From an uncultured Candidatus Entotheonella sp. (GTDB lineage: Bacteria > Tectomicrobia > Entotheonellia > Entotheonellales > Entotheonellaceae), in contig OY282375.1 in NCBI GenBank assembly GCA_958295825.1, positions 3,581,489-3,645,488 on the forward strand: DNA of 64,000 bases, given 5' to 3'. The position numbers and the translations under genes were made by a program. The first letter of the stretch is position 1; every line of letters starts with the position of its first letter. The notes beneath the pieces were generated by a model. It made no database searches and was not told the origin of the DNA. It saw only the letters and a list, made by a program, of their open reading frames with translations. Positions 44,929 through 54,127 of the stretch are shown piece after piece.

Positions 44929-45125
44929 GCCATCTCCAAGGCGCAAGGGGCCGGCGCGTGCGGTCCGGCGATGGGCGGGAAGCCTACACGACGGTGCGCG
45001 GGATCGTCAAATTCCTGCATGCCGCGCGGGTTTGAGGGGCTGCGGGAAGTATGGTACATTTTGCCCGCCCCTCATGAAGATACGGTCCGAAGGTTTTGTA
45101 ATTGTGAGACAAGGGAGTTGCAGGG

Positions 45126-45467
45126 ATGACATTACAGGAACTGCAAAAAATGACCGTCGTCAAGCTGCGACAGGAAGCGATGCAGCATGGCATTTCCGGT
45201 GTCAGTGGCATGTCCAAAGCCGAATTGATCGAGGCGCTGGCCGAGTTTTTGGGCATCGACGCGACGACCCCGTCGCGGGCGGCACAGGCGAAGATTTCCG
45301 GCGACAAATCGGTCCTCAAAAGGGAAATTCGTTCGTTGAAGGCCACGCGCGATGCGGCTTTGAAGGCCGGCGATGCGAGCAACTTGAGCCGCACGCGGCT
45401 GGACATCAAGAGACGCAAGCGTGCGCTGCGGCGCTTGGCCGAAGAAGCCCAAGTCGCCACGGCTTAA
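45126..45467 (+). CDS. Rho N-terminal (SAP-like) domain protein
   Basis: A 113-residue protein whose first 45 residues, TLQELQKMTVVKLRQEAMQH to ELIEALAEFLG, make the SAP-like helix-extended-loop-helix of Rho's N-terminal domain. The remaining part is a basic helical tail (IKRRKRALRRLAEEAQ). It lacks any ATPase domain. It probably binds nucleic acids. AGGG precedes the ATG. A 38-codon basic peptide gene follows 39 bases later in the same direction, likely in the same transcript. Confidence 0.75.
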   Translation: MTLQELQKMTVVKLRQEAMQHGISGVSGMSKAELIEALAEFLGIDATTPSRAAQAKISGDKSVLKREIRSLKATRDAALKAGDASNLSRTRLDIKRRKRALRRLAEEAQVATA

Positions 45468-45506
45468 GCAGCATCCAACGCCGTCAGGATGTGGGAGAAC
45501 AAGATT

Positions 45507-45623
45507 ATGAAAACGTCGACGAAGAAACGCAACAAAACAGCCCGCCTGAAAGCCATGCTGAAAGCCAAGCTGCGGCGCGCCCGCCTGCGCGTCAGCAAGG
45601 GCCAGCGGCAGTACAGCCGCTGA
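45507..45623 (+). CDS. Very small basic peptide (38 residues)
   Basis: ATG 45507 to TGA 45623; GGGAG lies 11 bases before it. The peptide is 38 residues with 17 Lys/Arg and a repeating pattern (KAMLKAKLRRARLRVSKG), so it should form a charged helix. The position right after the Rho_N gene and the ribosome site argue that it is real. Function unknown; the composition is like ribosome-bound or nucleoid small proteins. Confidence 0.5.
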   Translation: MKTSTKKRNKTARLKAMLKAKLRRARLRVSKGQRQYSR

Positions 45624-45679
45624 CGACCCGATGGACCCGCCCGGCACCCGCACACCCACCCAACCCTGCCTTTCACAGT

Positions 45680-46411
45680 TCACCCGACACGGGCAACGGT
45701 GTACACGTCGACACGCGCTGCCCCGGCTCGCCTCAACATGCGGGCACACTCCTGCGCCGTTGCCCCGGTGGTGTAAACGTCATCGATCAGCAACAACGAC
45801 CTGCCCTCGCAGAATCGGTCCGGCTGCACTCGGAATGCCCCACGAATGTTGCGGCGTCGTTGGGTGGCACTCAGGCCGATCTGCGACTGGGTGTGCGTGT
45901 GCCGGATCAACGCTTGGCTCCATACGGGAACCCCGACCTCCTGCCCCAACCCATTGGCCAGCGCCAGAGCCTGATCGAACTCGCGCTGGCGCAACCGCAG
46001 CCGGTGCAACGGCACGGGCACCAAGGCATCAGGTATCCGGTCGCCCCAATGGACCGCGAATTGCCCGCTCAACAAATCGGCCAAGGGCCGGACGAGACCG
46101 AACACAGGCCGGTATTTCATGGCGTGAATGACCTCCCGCAACGTGCCCTCGTACAGTCCCACGGCCCGCGCCCGCTCGTAGGGCGGCGGGCTAAGCAGAC
46201 ACTTGCCGCAGCGATGCGTTGTGCTGCCGATGCCTTCAACCGAGGCCGCAAACGGCGTCCCGCACTGTGCGCAGACTGGCAGCCGCACGAATTCAACCTC
46301 GGTCCAACAGCCCATGCACACCCATGGATCGCTTGTTCCCGACGTACTCGCCTCACATACCACACAGCGCGGCGGCAGGATGAAATCGCACAAGGTGCGC
46401 AGGATTCGCAT
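45680..46411 (-). CDS. comF: ComF family protein (phosphoribosyltransferase-like)
   Basis: A 243-residue ComF protein: an N-terminal zinc-binding region with CxxC pairs (PPRCVVCE, WVCMGCW, VCAQCG, HRCGKCL) and a C-terminal phosphoribosyltransferase-like domain ending with SLLLIDDVYTTGAT, the PRPP-binding loop. ComF helps move single-stranded DNA in naturally competent bacteria, perhaps with PriA, and is also widespread without competence. ATG 46411 follows GGGAGCC. The amgK-like gene lies 30 bases upstream on the same strand. Confidence 0.88.
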   Translation of the reverse strand: MRILRTLCDFILPPRCVVCEASTSGTSDPWVCMGCWTEVEFVRLPVCAQCGTPFAASVEGIGSTTHRCGKCLLSPPPYERARAVGLYEGTLREVIHAMKYRPVFGLVRPLADLLSGQFAVHWGDRIPDALVPVPLHRLRLRQREFDQALALANGLGQEVGVPVWSQALIRHTHTQSQIGLSATQRRRNIRGAFRVQPDRFCEGRSLLLIDDVYTTGATAQECARMLRRAGAARVDVYTVARVG

Positions 46412-46441
46412 GTGGGCTCCCGCGGGCATCCGGAACCCGCT

Positions 46442-47488
46442 CTACAGGGGCGTAAAACGCCTCAGCAAGTCGGCGAGCAGCTGCAAGCGCTCATAGCGCT
46501 GCATCAAGGGCCGCAGGTAGGCCAGCGTCGGGGGAATGTAGGGCAGATACTGTGGGCGGTCATGGACGACATGCATGGCGGCGAACGTGCCGATGGCCTT
46601 GAGACAGCGCTGCACGGCGGCCATGTCGAACAGCCACGTGAACTCGTCTTTGTCTACCGTCTGGCCGCTCTCGGCCTGCCACCTGTCCAGGTAGTAACCA
46701 ACCAATGCCGTTGTGCCGTCGGCGGTGAGCACGTCGGCGGTGCCGCGGTCGGTGAGCAGCGATGCCAAGTCGTAAGATTGCGGCCCCATGCGGGCATCCT
46801 GGAAATCCAGCACCCCGACCGAGCCGTCATGCACCATGATGTTCCAGCCGTGGTAATCGCGGTGGCAAAAAAACCGCGTGGCTGCCGCAAGCGGGACGCA
46901 CAGGGCATGGAAGGCGTTGTTCCAGGCTTGGCAGTCGTTCGGCCCCAGTGATTGTTGCCAGAGCTCGACGATGGCATACGTTTGGAAGAAGTACAGTTCG
47001 CTCGTCAGCTTGTCCATGTCGAACACCAGATGAAAAGCCGGGCATGCGGGATCGACTATTGGCGTCGCCCGGGTGTGCATTTTGACGAGTTCGTCCACGG
47101 CTTGCTGGCCCCAACGCAAGCGGTCCTCCGGGTTGCCATGCTGCCATTGTGCCGACAGGCTTCGATCGCCGTAATCCTCCAGGCACATCAACCCGGCCTC
47201 GGGTTGCACGCCGTAAACCTCCGGCACACGCACGCCGCAGGCCCGCAGATGCCGACCGACGGTCAGAAAGTCCGGCGATTCCTCCGGCGGCCACGGGTCG
47301 CAATGCATTACCACACAACTGGCCGGATAGCCGGTGGCGGGTGCTGCCCAGCGCAGCCGGTAGTAGCGACGTGTCGAGGCGTCGGCCGTCAGGGGCGTGA
47401 AGGAAGGATTCTCGGAGGCGCCGGGTAACAGGGTGGCCAGGAATGGCTGCAACCGTTCAAACGTCAAGGTCGGATTGCCGGTGGTCAT
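46442..47488 (-). CDS. AmgK-type sugar kinase (N-acetylmuramate/N-acetylglucosamine kinase-like)
   Basis: A 348-residue aminoglycoside-phosphotransferase-fold kinase. DASTRRYYRL, LEDYGDRSL, the catalytic loop FCHRDYHGWNIMVH and the Mg2+ Asp in VLDFQDARMGPQSYDLA are all present. AmgK phosphorylates MurNAc or GlcNAc at C1 in cell-wall recycling. It overlaps the nucleotidyltransferase gene upstream by ATGA (47485-47488), the arrangement of the amgK-murU pair. The identity of the sugar is not proven. Confidence 0.8.
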   Translation of the reverse strand: MTTGNPTLTFERLQPFLATLLPGASENPSFTPLTADASTRRYYRLRWAAPATGYPASCVVMHCDPWPPEESPDFLTVGRHLRACGVRVPEVYGVQPEAGLMCLEDYGDRSLSAQWQHGNPEDRLRWGQQAVDELVKMHTRATPIVDPACPAFHLVFDMDKLTSELYFFQTYAIVELWQQSLGPNDCQAWNNAFHALCVPLAAATRFFCHRDYHGWNIMVHDGSVGVLDFQDARMGPQSYDLASLLTDRGTADVLTADGTTALVGYYLDRWQAESGQTVDKDEFTWLFDMAAVQRCLKAIGTFAAMHVVHDRPQYLPYIPPTLAYLRPLMQRYERLQLLADLLRRFTPL

Positions 47489-48519
47489 ACGAGGCGCTCC
47501 TCTTGAAGAGATTGCCCGCTCGGTACCCGTGCGCCCGGTCCCAGAATGCAACGCCTCAGAACAGTACCGGCACCGACGGTTGCGTTGTCACCCAAGACGC
47601 TTTCCCGCACTTCGGCGTTTGGCCCGACACGGCACCCGGAACCGAGCACGGCATATGGGCCGATCCGAACGCCGGCGGCAAGCGTCGCATCAGGGCCCAG
47701 CACGACGGGCGGATTGAGAATGGCGTCGTTCACGGGCTGTTCACCTGCGCCGCGCACCACTCGGCTGCCAACCGGCAAACGGCCCTCCCATGACGTGCCC
47801 GGCGTGCCGTCCAGCAGGTCCCAGTGAGCTTGCAGATAGCGTTCGGGCAGCCCCACGTCCAGCCAATAGCCGTGGTGGCGATAAGCAAGAACCGACCGCC
47901 CATCTTGCAACAATTGCGGATAGGTATCGGCGGTCGTGCTCGCGAAACGCTTAGCGGGGATGGCATCAAGCACTTGCGGCTCGACAATCTGAATGCCGGT
48001 GAAAATCGTCTCCTCTTCCCCTGGGCCGGTGGCCAACGGTTCCGGGCGGCCGTTGATCCGCCGCACCCGGTCGCCCTCATCAACCACCACGACGCCAAAG
48101 AGGCGAGCCGCCGGGTCAGGTCTGACAACCATGGTCACCAGCGCCCCGCGGGCACGATGCCACGTCCACAGCGCCTGTAGGTCGAAATCGGCCAGCACGT
48201 CGGCGTTGATGACCAGGAACGGCTCCCCATGCAAAAGCGATTCTGCGTTCTTGAGCGCGCCGGCGGTTCCCAGAATTTCCGGCTCGGGAGTAAAGCTGAG
48301 GCGTACCCCCCACCGGCTGCCGTCGCCGATCCACGCCGCCAACTGGTCGGCCAGATGGTGGCCGTTGATCACCACCTCGCGCACGCCCTGGCAGCGCAGT
48401 TGCGCTAACAGATGTCCCACCATCGGGACCAACATGAGCGGCAGCAGCGGCTTGGGCAGCCGGTCGGTCAGCGGCTGCAGGCGCGTTCCCAGGCCCGCCG
48501 CCAGAATCATCGCCTTCAT
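47485..48519 (-). CDS. Sugar-1-phosphate nucleotidyltransferase with hexapeptide C-terminus
   Basis: A 344-residue nucleotidyltransferase starting AMILAAGLGTRLQPLTDRLP (N-terminal signature), with FLVINADVLADFD as the metal-binding Asp motif and GYWLDVGLPERYLQAHWDLL. The C-terminal 100 residues carry left-handed beta-helix repeats (VVLGPDATLAAGVRIGPYAV). MurU, the usual partner of AmgK, is 220 residues and lacks that domain, so this is a longer type; it may make UDP- or GDP/CDP-activated sugar. I prefer ATG 48519; ATG 48540 would give seven more residues. Confidence 0.8.
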   Translation of the reverse strand: MKAMILAAGLGTRLQPLTDRLPKPLLPLMLVPMVGHLLAQLRCQGVREVVINGHHLADQLAAWIGDGSRWGVRLSFTPEPEILGTAGALKNAESLLHGEPFLVINADVLADFDLQALWTWHRARGALVTMVVRPDPAARLFGVVVVDEGDRVRRINGRPEPLATGPGEEETIFTGIQIVEPQVLDAIPAKRFASTTADTYPQLLQDGRSVLAYRHHGYWLDVGLPERYLQAHWDLLDGTPGTSWEGRLPVGSRVVRGAGEQPVNDAILNPPVVLGPDATLAAGVRIGPYAVLGSGCRVGPNAEVRESVLGDNATVGAGTVLRRCILGPGARVPSGQSLQEERLV

Positions 48520-48635
48520 GGCGTTTGCACCGCCGACCATGCGGGGCTGTTGATGCCGGATGGCTCGGCAAGTATACTCGCCCGCACCATCGTTTCCCCC
48601 GTAGTTCTCAATGGTCCAACACAGCCGAGGGCATC

Positions 48636-49577
48636 ATGGACATTGGTCTGGTCTACCATCCCGATTATCTGAAGCACGATCCCGGCGGGCGCCATCCCGA
48701 ACACGCCGGGCGGCTCGAAGCGGTCATGCAGGCCCTGAAGGCCAGCGGTCAGTCGCGGCAGCTTGTGCATCTCGACTGGGACGACGATCCGCAAGCCTGG
48801 GTGGCCGAGGTGCACGAGCCCGAGGTGATGCAACGGGTGCAGGCGGCCAGTCAACAGGGCCGCGCCGCGCTCGATCCCGATACAATTGTCAGCCGCGATT
48901 CCTACGATGTCGCGTTGCAAGCAGTTGCCGGCACTCTGGCCGCTGCCGATGCCGTGGTGAGCGGCGAGGTGTCGCAGGCGTTTTGCGCCGTGCGGCCGCC
49001 CGGCCATCATGCCGAAGCGCACCGATCCATGGGGTTTTGTCTGTTCAACAACGTCGCCATCCTGGCGCGCTACCTGCAGAAGCGGCACGGGTTGGACAAC
49101 GTCCTGATCATCGACTGGGACGTGCACCACGGCAACGGCACGCAGCACATTTTCGAGGCCGATGCGAGCGTCATGTATATCAGTACGCATCAGTATCCAT
49201 TCTATCCCGGCACCGGCGCCAGCAGCGAGACCGGCACCGGCAGCGGCGAGGGCTACACCCTCAATTTTCCCCTGTCGGCCGGCACCGGCGATGACGCCTA
49301 CGTGACGGTCTTCGAGCAGGCTATCCTGCCGCGCGCCTTGGCATACCGTCCCGACTGCGTACTCGTGTCCGCCGGTTTTGATGCCCACTATGACGACCCC
49401 TTGGCCCACATGCAAGTGAGCGAGGCAGGATATCGGCGTATGACCGAGGTGGTCAAAGAAATCGCCGCTGCCTGTTCCCGGAACCGTCTCATTTCGGTTC
49501 TCGAAGGCGGCTACAACGTGGAGGCCCTGGGGCGCAGCGTGACCACACACGTAGAGACTCTACGACAAGACCCTTAA
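48636..49577 (+). CDS. Histone deacetylase family protein (amidohydrolase)
   Basis: A 313-residue class II HDAC-like zinc enzyme. The Zn-binding and proton-relay motifs are RPPGHHAE and IIDWDVHHGNGTQ, with the Asp pair and STHQYPFYPGTG; LEGGYNVEALG is typical. Prokaryotic members cleave acetyl-polyamines, acetoin or acylated compounds. It starts an operon with nifS 25 bases downstream. A polyamine role would agree with aguAB elsewhere in this window, but that is inference. Confidence 0.9.
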   Translation: MDIGLVYHPDYLKHDPGGRHPEHAGRLEAVMQALKASGQSRQLVHLDWDDDPQAWVAEVHEPEVMQRVQAASQQGRAALDPDTIVSRDSYDVALQAVAGTLAAADAVVSGEVSQAFCAVRPPGHHAEAHRSMGFCLFNNVAILARYLQKRHGLDNVLIIDWDVHHGNGTQHIFEADASVMYISTHQYPFYPGTGASSETGTGSGEGYTLNFPLSAGTGDDAYVTVFEQAILPRALAYRPDCVLVSAGFDAHYDDPLAHMQVSEAGYRRMTEVVKEIAAACSRNRLISVLEGGYNVEALGRSVTTHVETLRQDP

Positions 49578-49602
49578 CGGGTGAAGATGAATCGCTGACG
49601 AC

Positions 49603-50745
49603 ATGCGCTACATTTACCTGGACCATAACGCTACCACGCCCGTGCTGCCCAAGGTGCTGGAGGCGATGCTGCCCTATCAGTGCGAGGCTTTCGGCAACCC
49701 ATCGAGCGTGCACCATTACGGCCGGCGGGCGCGGGTGGCGGTCGACGACGCCCGCGACTCGGTCGCCGAGGTGTTGGGGGCGCCCGCGTCGTCGGTCATT
49801 TTCAGCAGCGGCGGCACCGAGGCCAACAACACCATCATCAAGGGGGTTGCGCAGGCGCGCCGTGAGCATGGCCGCCACCTGGTCACCTCGCAAATCGAGC
49901 ATCCCGCCGTCCTCGATGCCTGCGCCGCTCTCGAACGGCAAGGCTATGCGGTCACCTACGTCCCGGTGGACGAACGCGGGCTCGTCGATCCGCAGGCGGT
50001 GCGCGACAGCTTGACCGATCAGACCATTCTGGTATCCATCATGGTTGCCAACAACGAAGTCGGTACACTGCAACCCATCGCCGACATTGCCCGGCTGGTG
50101 CGCGAACGCGGCGTCTTGATGCACACCGACGCGGTTCAGGCATTCGGCAAGGTGTCCCTGGCGGTCGAAGACTTGGGCGTGGATTTTCTTTCCTTTTCCG
50201 GGCACAAGATATACGCCCCGAAAGGTATTGGGGGCTGGTACGAGCGCTCGCCGGCGGTGTTGCAACCGCTCCTGCACGGCGGTCATCAGGAGCGCGGGCG
50301 GCGTTCCGGCACCGAGAACGTCCCTGGTATCGCCGCGCTGGGCAAGGCTTGCGCCATCGCCGCCGGCGACATGACAGCCGAGGAGGAACGCCAGCGGCAG
50401 CTTCAGCAGCGTTTTGAACACGGCATCCGGGAACGCATTGGCGAGGTGCGCATTCAGGGCGAGAAAGCGCCGCGGCTGCCGAGCACCACGAACGTCGCCT
50501 TTGGCGGGGCTGAAGGTGAGGCGCTGATGATGAGCCTCGATCTGCAAGGGGTGGCCATTTCGACCGGTTCGGCGTGCAGTTCCGGATCACTGGAACCGTC
50601 GCATGTGCTGCGGGCCATGCGCGTACCGAGGCCCTATCTGCACGGGGCGTTGCGATTCAGCCTGGGACGCGCCACCACGGCGGACGACATTGCCTACGTC
50701 CTTGACATCCTGCCGGGCATCGTGGCGCAAGCCCGCGGCGTGTGA
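49603..50745 (+). CDS. nifS: Cysteine desulfurase (NifS/IscS type)
   Basis: A 380-residue PLP enzyme. It begins YIYLDHNATTPVLPKV; the PLP lysine is Lys202 in SFSGHKIYAPKG, and the persulfide cysteine is Cys325 in STGSACSSGSLEP. This loop without a long extension fits the NifS subtype. It delivers sulfur from cysteine to the scaffold encoded 26 bases downstream. The symbol is by type and partner; no nitrogenase gene is in the window, so a general Fe-S role is more likely. Confidence 0.9.
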   Translation: MRYIYLDHNATTPVLPKVLEAMLPYQCEAFGNPSSVHHYGRRARVAVDDARDSVAEVLGAPASSVIFSSGGTEANNTIIKGVAQARREHGRHLVTSQIEHPAVLDACAALERQGYAVTYVPVDERGLVDPQAVRDSLTDQTILVSIMVANNEVGTLQPIADIARLVRERGVLMHTDAVQAFGKVSLAVEDLGVDFLSFSGHKIYAPKGIGGWYERSPAVLQPLLHGGHQERGRRSGTENVPGIAALGKACAIAAGDMTAEEERQRQLQQRFEHGIRERIGEVRIQGEKAPRLPSTTNVAFGGAEGEALMMSLDLQGVAISTGSACSSGSLEPSHVLRAMRVPRPYLHGALRFSLGRATTADDIAYVLDILPGIVAQARGV

Positions 50746-50771
50746 TGCGGGACGGACAGAGAGGGCATGGT

Positions 50772-51146
50772 ATGAAATACTCGGACACGGTTCACGAGCA
50801 CTTCGACAACCCCCGCAATATCGGTGTCATCGAACATCCCGACGGGGTGGCGGAAGTTTCCAACCCAGCCTGCGGCGACATCATGCACCTCACGTTGCGT
50901 ATCGTCGACGCGCGCATCACCGAAGCCAAATTCAAAACGATGGGCTGCCCGGCAGCCATCGCTGCCGGGTCGGTAACCACCGAATTACTCATCGGTCGCG
51001 GTGTTGGTGAGTCCACGCCGCTGACACGCGCCGAGGTAAACGAGTCGCTCGGCGGTCTGAGCCCGCAGAAAGTGCATACATCCGTCCTTGCCGAGGACGC
51101 TGTGAAGGCTGCTGTCAGGGACTATCATCGGCGGCAGGGGAAATAG
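50772..51146 (+). CDS. iscU: IscU/NifU-type Fe-S scaffold lacking the third cysteine
   Basis: A 124-residue scaffold, one domain. It starts YSDTVHEHFDNPRNIG. Cysteines remain at 34 (NPACGD) and 59 (MGCPAA), with the Asp at 36. The third ligand, normally Cys in KVHCSVLAED, is Thr103 here (QKVHTSVLAED). Scaffolds usually need all three plus Asp/His to hold a [2Fe-2S] cluster, so its cluster chemistry may differ. The codon ACA is at 51078-51080 and the surrounding frame is perfect, so it is not a frameshift artefact. It follows nifS by 26 bases. Confidence 0.88.
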   Translation: MKYSDTVHEHFDNPRNIGVIEHPDGVAEVSNPACGDIMHLTLRIVDARITEAKFKTMGCPAAIAAGSVTTELLIGRGVGESTPLTRAEVNESLGGLSPQKVHTSVLAEDAVKAAVRDYHRRQGK

Positions 51147-51218
51147 CGCCTTCCATGATCCTTTACGGGTCTTGGGGACGCCGGCCGGGAGCAGAGCACG
51201 GAGATTCAGGGAGAACGC

Positions 51219-51584
51219 ATGGCTGAAGAGCCATATGTGAGGATGGAGCACTTCGGCGAGTTCATGAAGCGCATGGACGAGCGTTTCGACCACGTGAACG
51301 AACTCGCCGACCAGCGCTTCGACAGCATAAACCAGCGTTTTCTCGACCTCGAAAAGCGCATGGAACAGGGCTTTGCCCATGCCGAAAAGGCGCGGGAACA
51401 AAATTATGTTCACCTCAACCAGCGTCTGGATGGCATGAATAGGCGTTTTGACGATGTGAGCAAGCGCTTTGATGGCGTGCAGGCGGAGATTCGTAGCCTG
51501 CGGACTTTGATCGTGGCGCTGCATACCCCCATCGTCCTTGGCGTTTTGGGGGCCATCGTAAAGTATCTGTTTTTCAGCAGCTGA
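51219..51584 (+). CDS. Coiled-coil protein with C-terminal membrane anchor
   Basis: A 121-residue protein. From about 15 to 95 it is a charged coiled coil with repeated units such as DERFDHVNELADQRFDSINQ. The last 20 residues (LHTPIVLGVLGAIVKYLFF) form a hydrophobic segment, so it is probably a tail-anchored inner-membrane protein. Similar proteins (DUF1640/bacterial CCDC90-like) have unknown roles. AGGGAGAACGC precedes ATG 51219. It is 72 bases after the scaffold gene. Confidence 0.6.
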   Translation: MAEEPYVRMEHFGEFMKRMDERFDHVNELADQRFDSINQRFLDLEKRMEQGFAHAEKAREQNYVHLNQRLDGMNRRFDDVSKRFDGVQAEIRSLRTLIVALHTPIVLGVLGAIVKYLFFSS

Positions 51585-51631
51585 TGTCCCCGCGTTCCGA
51601 TCAGGGAAGTGGCGACTTCAATGATCAGAAT

Positions 51632-51657
51632 GTCGGATTACGCTTCGCCAATCTGAT
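51632..51657. repeat. REP-like palindrome, copy 6
   Basis: GTCGGATTACG and CCAATCTGATC arms around CTTCG; the right arm is slightly decayed. Next to the coiled-coil gene and an IS4-type remnant. Confidence 0.65.
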
Positions 51658-51737
51658 CTACATCTTGATACTTCGAGGTGGCGGGAAAAATAACGCAGCA
51701 CGCGACCGGTGGAAGCAAAAAAGGCCCGGGAAGGGAA

Positions 51738-52070
51738 CTCCCTCATAAGCGCTAACTTGTTCAAGGGGGTCATGTGAAACGTTCCGCTTTTCCACCAGCA
51801 GCTTGCCGCAGAGCCAGCCTTGGCGCTTTCGGTGTCGTATGTCGGCAGATGCCCCAACTGCCAGCGAGTTGAAACGCTTGCAGACCCACTCGACTTGCCA
51901 CCGGGTACGATACCATTCAAGAACCCTCCGGGGCCGTGAAGGTCGTTTCCGGCCACGTGGTGAACACGGTCACGCAGTTCGCAAACGCCAAGGTTCGCGC
52001 TTCCTTCCTGACACTCGCGTGTTCACAACAGGAAACCACGACATGGAAAACAAGTTAGCGTTATGGGAGC
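51738..52070. mobile_element. IS4-family remnant (333 bp) with intact-looking inverted ends
   Basis: The inner ends are exact 12-base inverted repeats, CGCTAACTTGTT (51749-51760) and its complement (52049-52060). Outer bases ACTCCCTCATAA and TTATGGGAG extend the match. On the minus strand the inside reads, over two frames, LEWYRTRWQVEWVCKRF, QLGHLPTYDTESAKA and LCGKLLVEKRN, the C-terminal signature of IS4-type transposases. Everything else is deleted, so the piece now resembles a MITE. The rest of the spacer 51585-52151 shows no gene. Confidence 0.65.
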
Positions 52071-52086
52071 ATCCCCCCACCAGTGG

Positions 52087-52109
52087 CCCTCCCCCTCATA
52101 GGGGGAGGG
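52087..52109. terminator. Nine-base-pair hairpin downstream of glnA
   Basis: CCCTCCCCC and GGGGGAGGG around TCATA. It lies 42 bases after the glnA stop on the minus strand; no T-run follows there, so its strength as a terminator is uncertain. Confidence 0.45.
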
Positions 52110-52151
52110 TAAAACCCTGAATGACAAGCCGGCTCTGGAGCCGATAGGGCT

Positions 52152-53564
52152 CTAGATGTCGAAGTACAACTTGAACTCGAACGGATGCGGCCGCAGGCGG
52201 ACCTCATCCACTTCATTCGAGCGTTTGTAATCGAGCCACATGCCGATGGCATCGGCGGTGAACACGTCGCCCTTGAGCAGGAAGTCGTGATCCTGTTCCA
52301 GAGCGTCGAGGGCGCCTTCGAGCGAACCCGGCACGGAGGGAACCTTGCTGAGTTCCGCAGGCGTGAGGGCGTAAAGGTCCTTGTCCAGCGGCTCGCCGGG
52401 GTCGATGCGGTTTTCGATGCCGTCCAGCCCCGCCATGAGCATGGCGGAAAAAGCCAGGTAGCCGTTGCAAGACGGATCGGGGAAGCGTACCTCGATGCGT
52501 TTCGCCTTCGGGCTCGGCGAGTACATGGGGATGCGCACCGCGGCGCTGCGGTTGCGGCTGGAATACGCCAAATTGACCGGCGCCTCAAAGCCTGGCACCA
52601 GGCGCTTGTATGAGTTGGTGGTCGGCGCCACGAAGGCGCACAGCGCCGGGGCGTGCTTGAGGATGCCGCCGATGTAGTTGAGGCACATCTGGCTGACCCC
52701 GGCGTATCCGTCACCCGCGAACAGCGGCTCGCCGTCCTTCCACAAGCTCTGGTGCACGTGCATGCCGCTGCCGTTGTCGTTGTAAAGCGGCTTGGGCATA
52801 AACGTGACCGTCTTGTTGTAGCGTCGCGCCACGTTCTTGATGATGTACTTGTACCACATGAGGTTGTCGGCCATGGCCACCAGGGAGTTGAACCGCATGT
52901 CGATCTCGGCTTGGCCGGCGGTGGCGACCTCGTGGTGATGCGTCTCGACGCGGATGCCCAGCTTTTCCATGAGCAGGATCATCTCGGTACGGATGTCGTG
53001 CATGCTGTCCGAGGGCGGCACGGGAAGGTAGCCTTCCTTGTAGCGCGGCTTGTAGCCCAGGTTGGGACCCTCGACACGACCGGTGTTCCACTGTCCTTCC
53101 ACCGAATCCACGAAGTAGTACGCCGAGTGCTCGTTGCTATCGTAGCGGATGTCGTCCAGGATGAAAAACTCCGCTTCCGGCCCCACGTAGGCCGTATCCG
53201 CAAGACCACCGGCCTTCACATAGGCCTCGGCCTTCTTGGCGATGTTGCGAGGGTCGCGAGTGTAGCGCTCGTGGGTCAGCGGGTCCACGATGTCGCAGAT
53301 CATCACCAGGGTGGGCTCTTTCATGAACGGGTCCATGCGGGCCGTGGTGGGATCAGGCATCATCAGCATGTCGCTGGCGTTGATCGCCTGCCAGCTGCGC
53401 ATGCTGGAGCCGTCGAAACCAAAACCCTCGTTGAACACGTCCTCGGTGAGCTCGCTGATGGGGTGGGTCATGTGCTGCCACAGGCCCGGAAAATCGAGAA
53501 AGCGCAGATCAAAGACCTTGGCCCCCTTGTCTGCGGCCAGTTTGAGTACTTCACTCGGTGTCAT
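52152..53564 (-). CDS. glnA: Glutamine synthetase type I
   Basis: A 470-residue GSI. The N-terminal beta-Grasp region is followed by catalytic motifs: [52 protein letters not shown] and [15 protein letters not shown] holds the adenylylation tyrosine near 397, so the enzyme should be controlled by GlnE. It makes glutamine from glutamate, ammonia and ATP as a dodecamer in the cytoplasm. AAGGAGGCAATTGTT precedes the ATG. glnB lies 56 bases upstream; the pair probably shares the sigma-54 promoter at 54113. Confidence 0.95.
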   Translation of the reverse strand: MTPSEVLKLAADKGAKVFDLRFLDFPGLWQHMTHPISELTEDVFNEGFGFDGSSMRSWQAINASDMLMMPDPTTARMDPFMKEPTLVMICDIVDPLTHERYTRDPRNIAKKAEAYVKAGGLADTAYVGPEAEFFILDDIRYDSNEHSAYYFVDSVEGQWNTGRVEGPNLGYKPRYKEGYLPVPPSDSMHDIRTEMILLMEKLGIRVETHHHEVATAGQAEIDMRFNSLVAMADNLMWYKYIIKNVARRYNKTVTFMPKPLYNDNGSGMHVHQSLWKDGEPLFAGDGYAGVSQMCLNYIGGILKHAPALCAFVAPTTNSYKRLVPGFEAPVNLAYSSRNRSAAVRIPMYSPSPKAKRIEVRFPDPSCNGYLAFSAMLMAGLDGIENRIDPGEPLDKDLYALTPAELSKVPSVPGSLEGALDALEQDHDFLLKGDVFTADAIGMWLDYKRSNEVDEVRLRPHPFEFKLYFDI

Positions 53565-53620
53565 AACAATTGCCTCCTTGTTAAACGTGCGACAACGGAT
53601 TCAGCGTCAGCCGGCATCGC

Positions 53621-54034
<414 letters not shown>

Positions 54035-54112
54035 CTACCAAAGTTTACCACGTCTGGGCCGGCAAAGTACAAACGGCCGGCCCGTTCTGCCTATGGATCA
54101 AACAACAATTAC

Positions 54113-54127
54113 GCAACATCCATGCCA
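54113..54127 (-). promoter_or_regulatory. Sigma-54 (-24/-12) promoter for glnB-glnA
   Basis: The minus strand reads TGGCATGGATGTTGC, matching the RpoN consensus TGGCACGGNNNTTGC at all but one position (GG and GC spaced by ten). It is 154 bases upstream of the glnB start, a normal distance. NtrC sites should lie further upstream, towards 54250, but the IS remnant begins there. Confidence 0.75.

Noticed and set aside
44885-46951. A 688-residue plus-strand frame
   Set aside because: It runs through the Rho_N and 38-residue peptide region and then opposite to comF and the sugar kinase, without any known motif.
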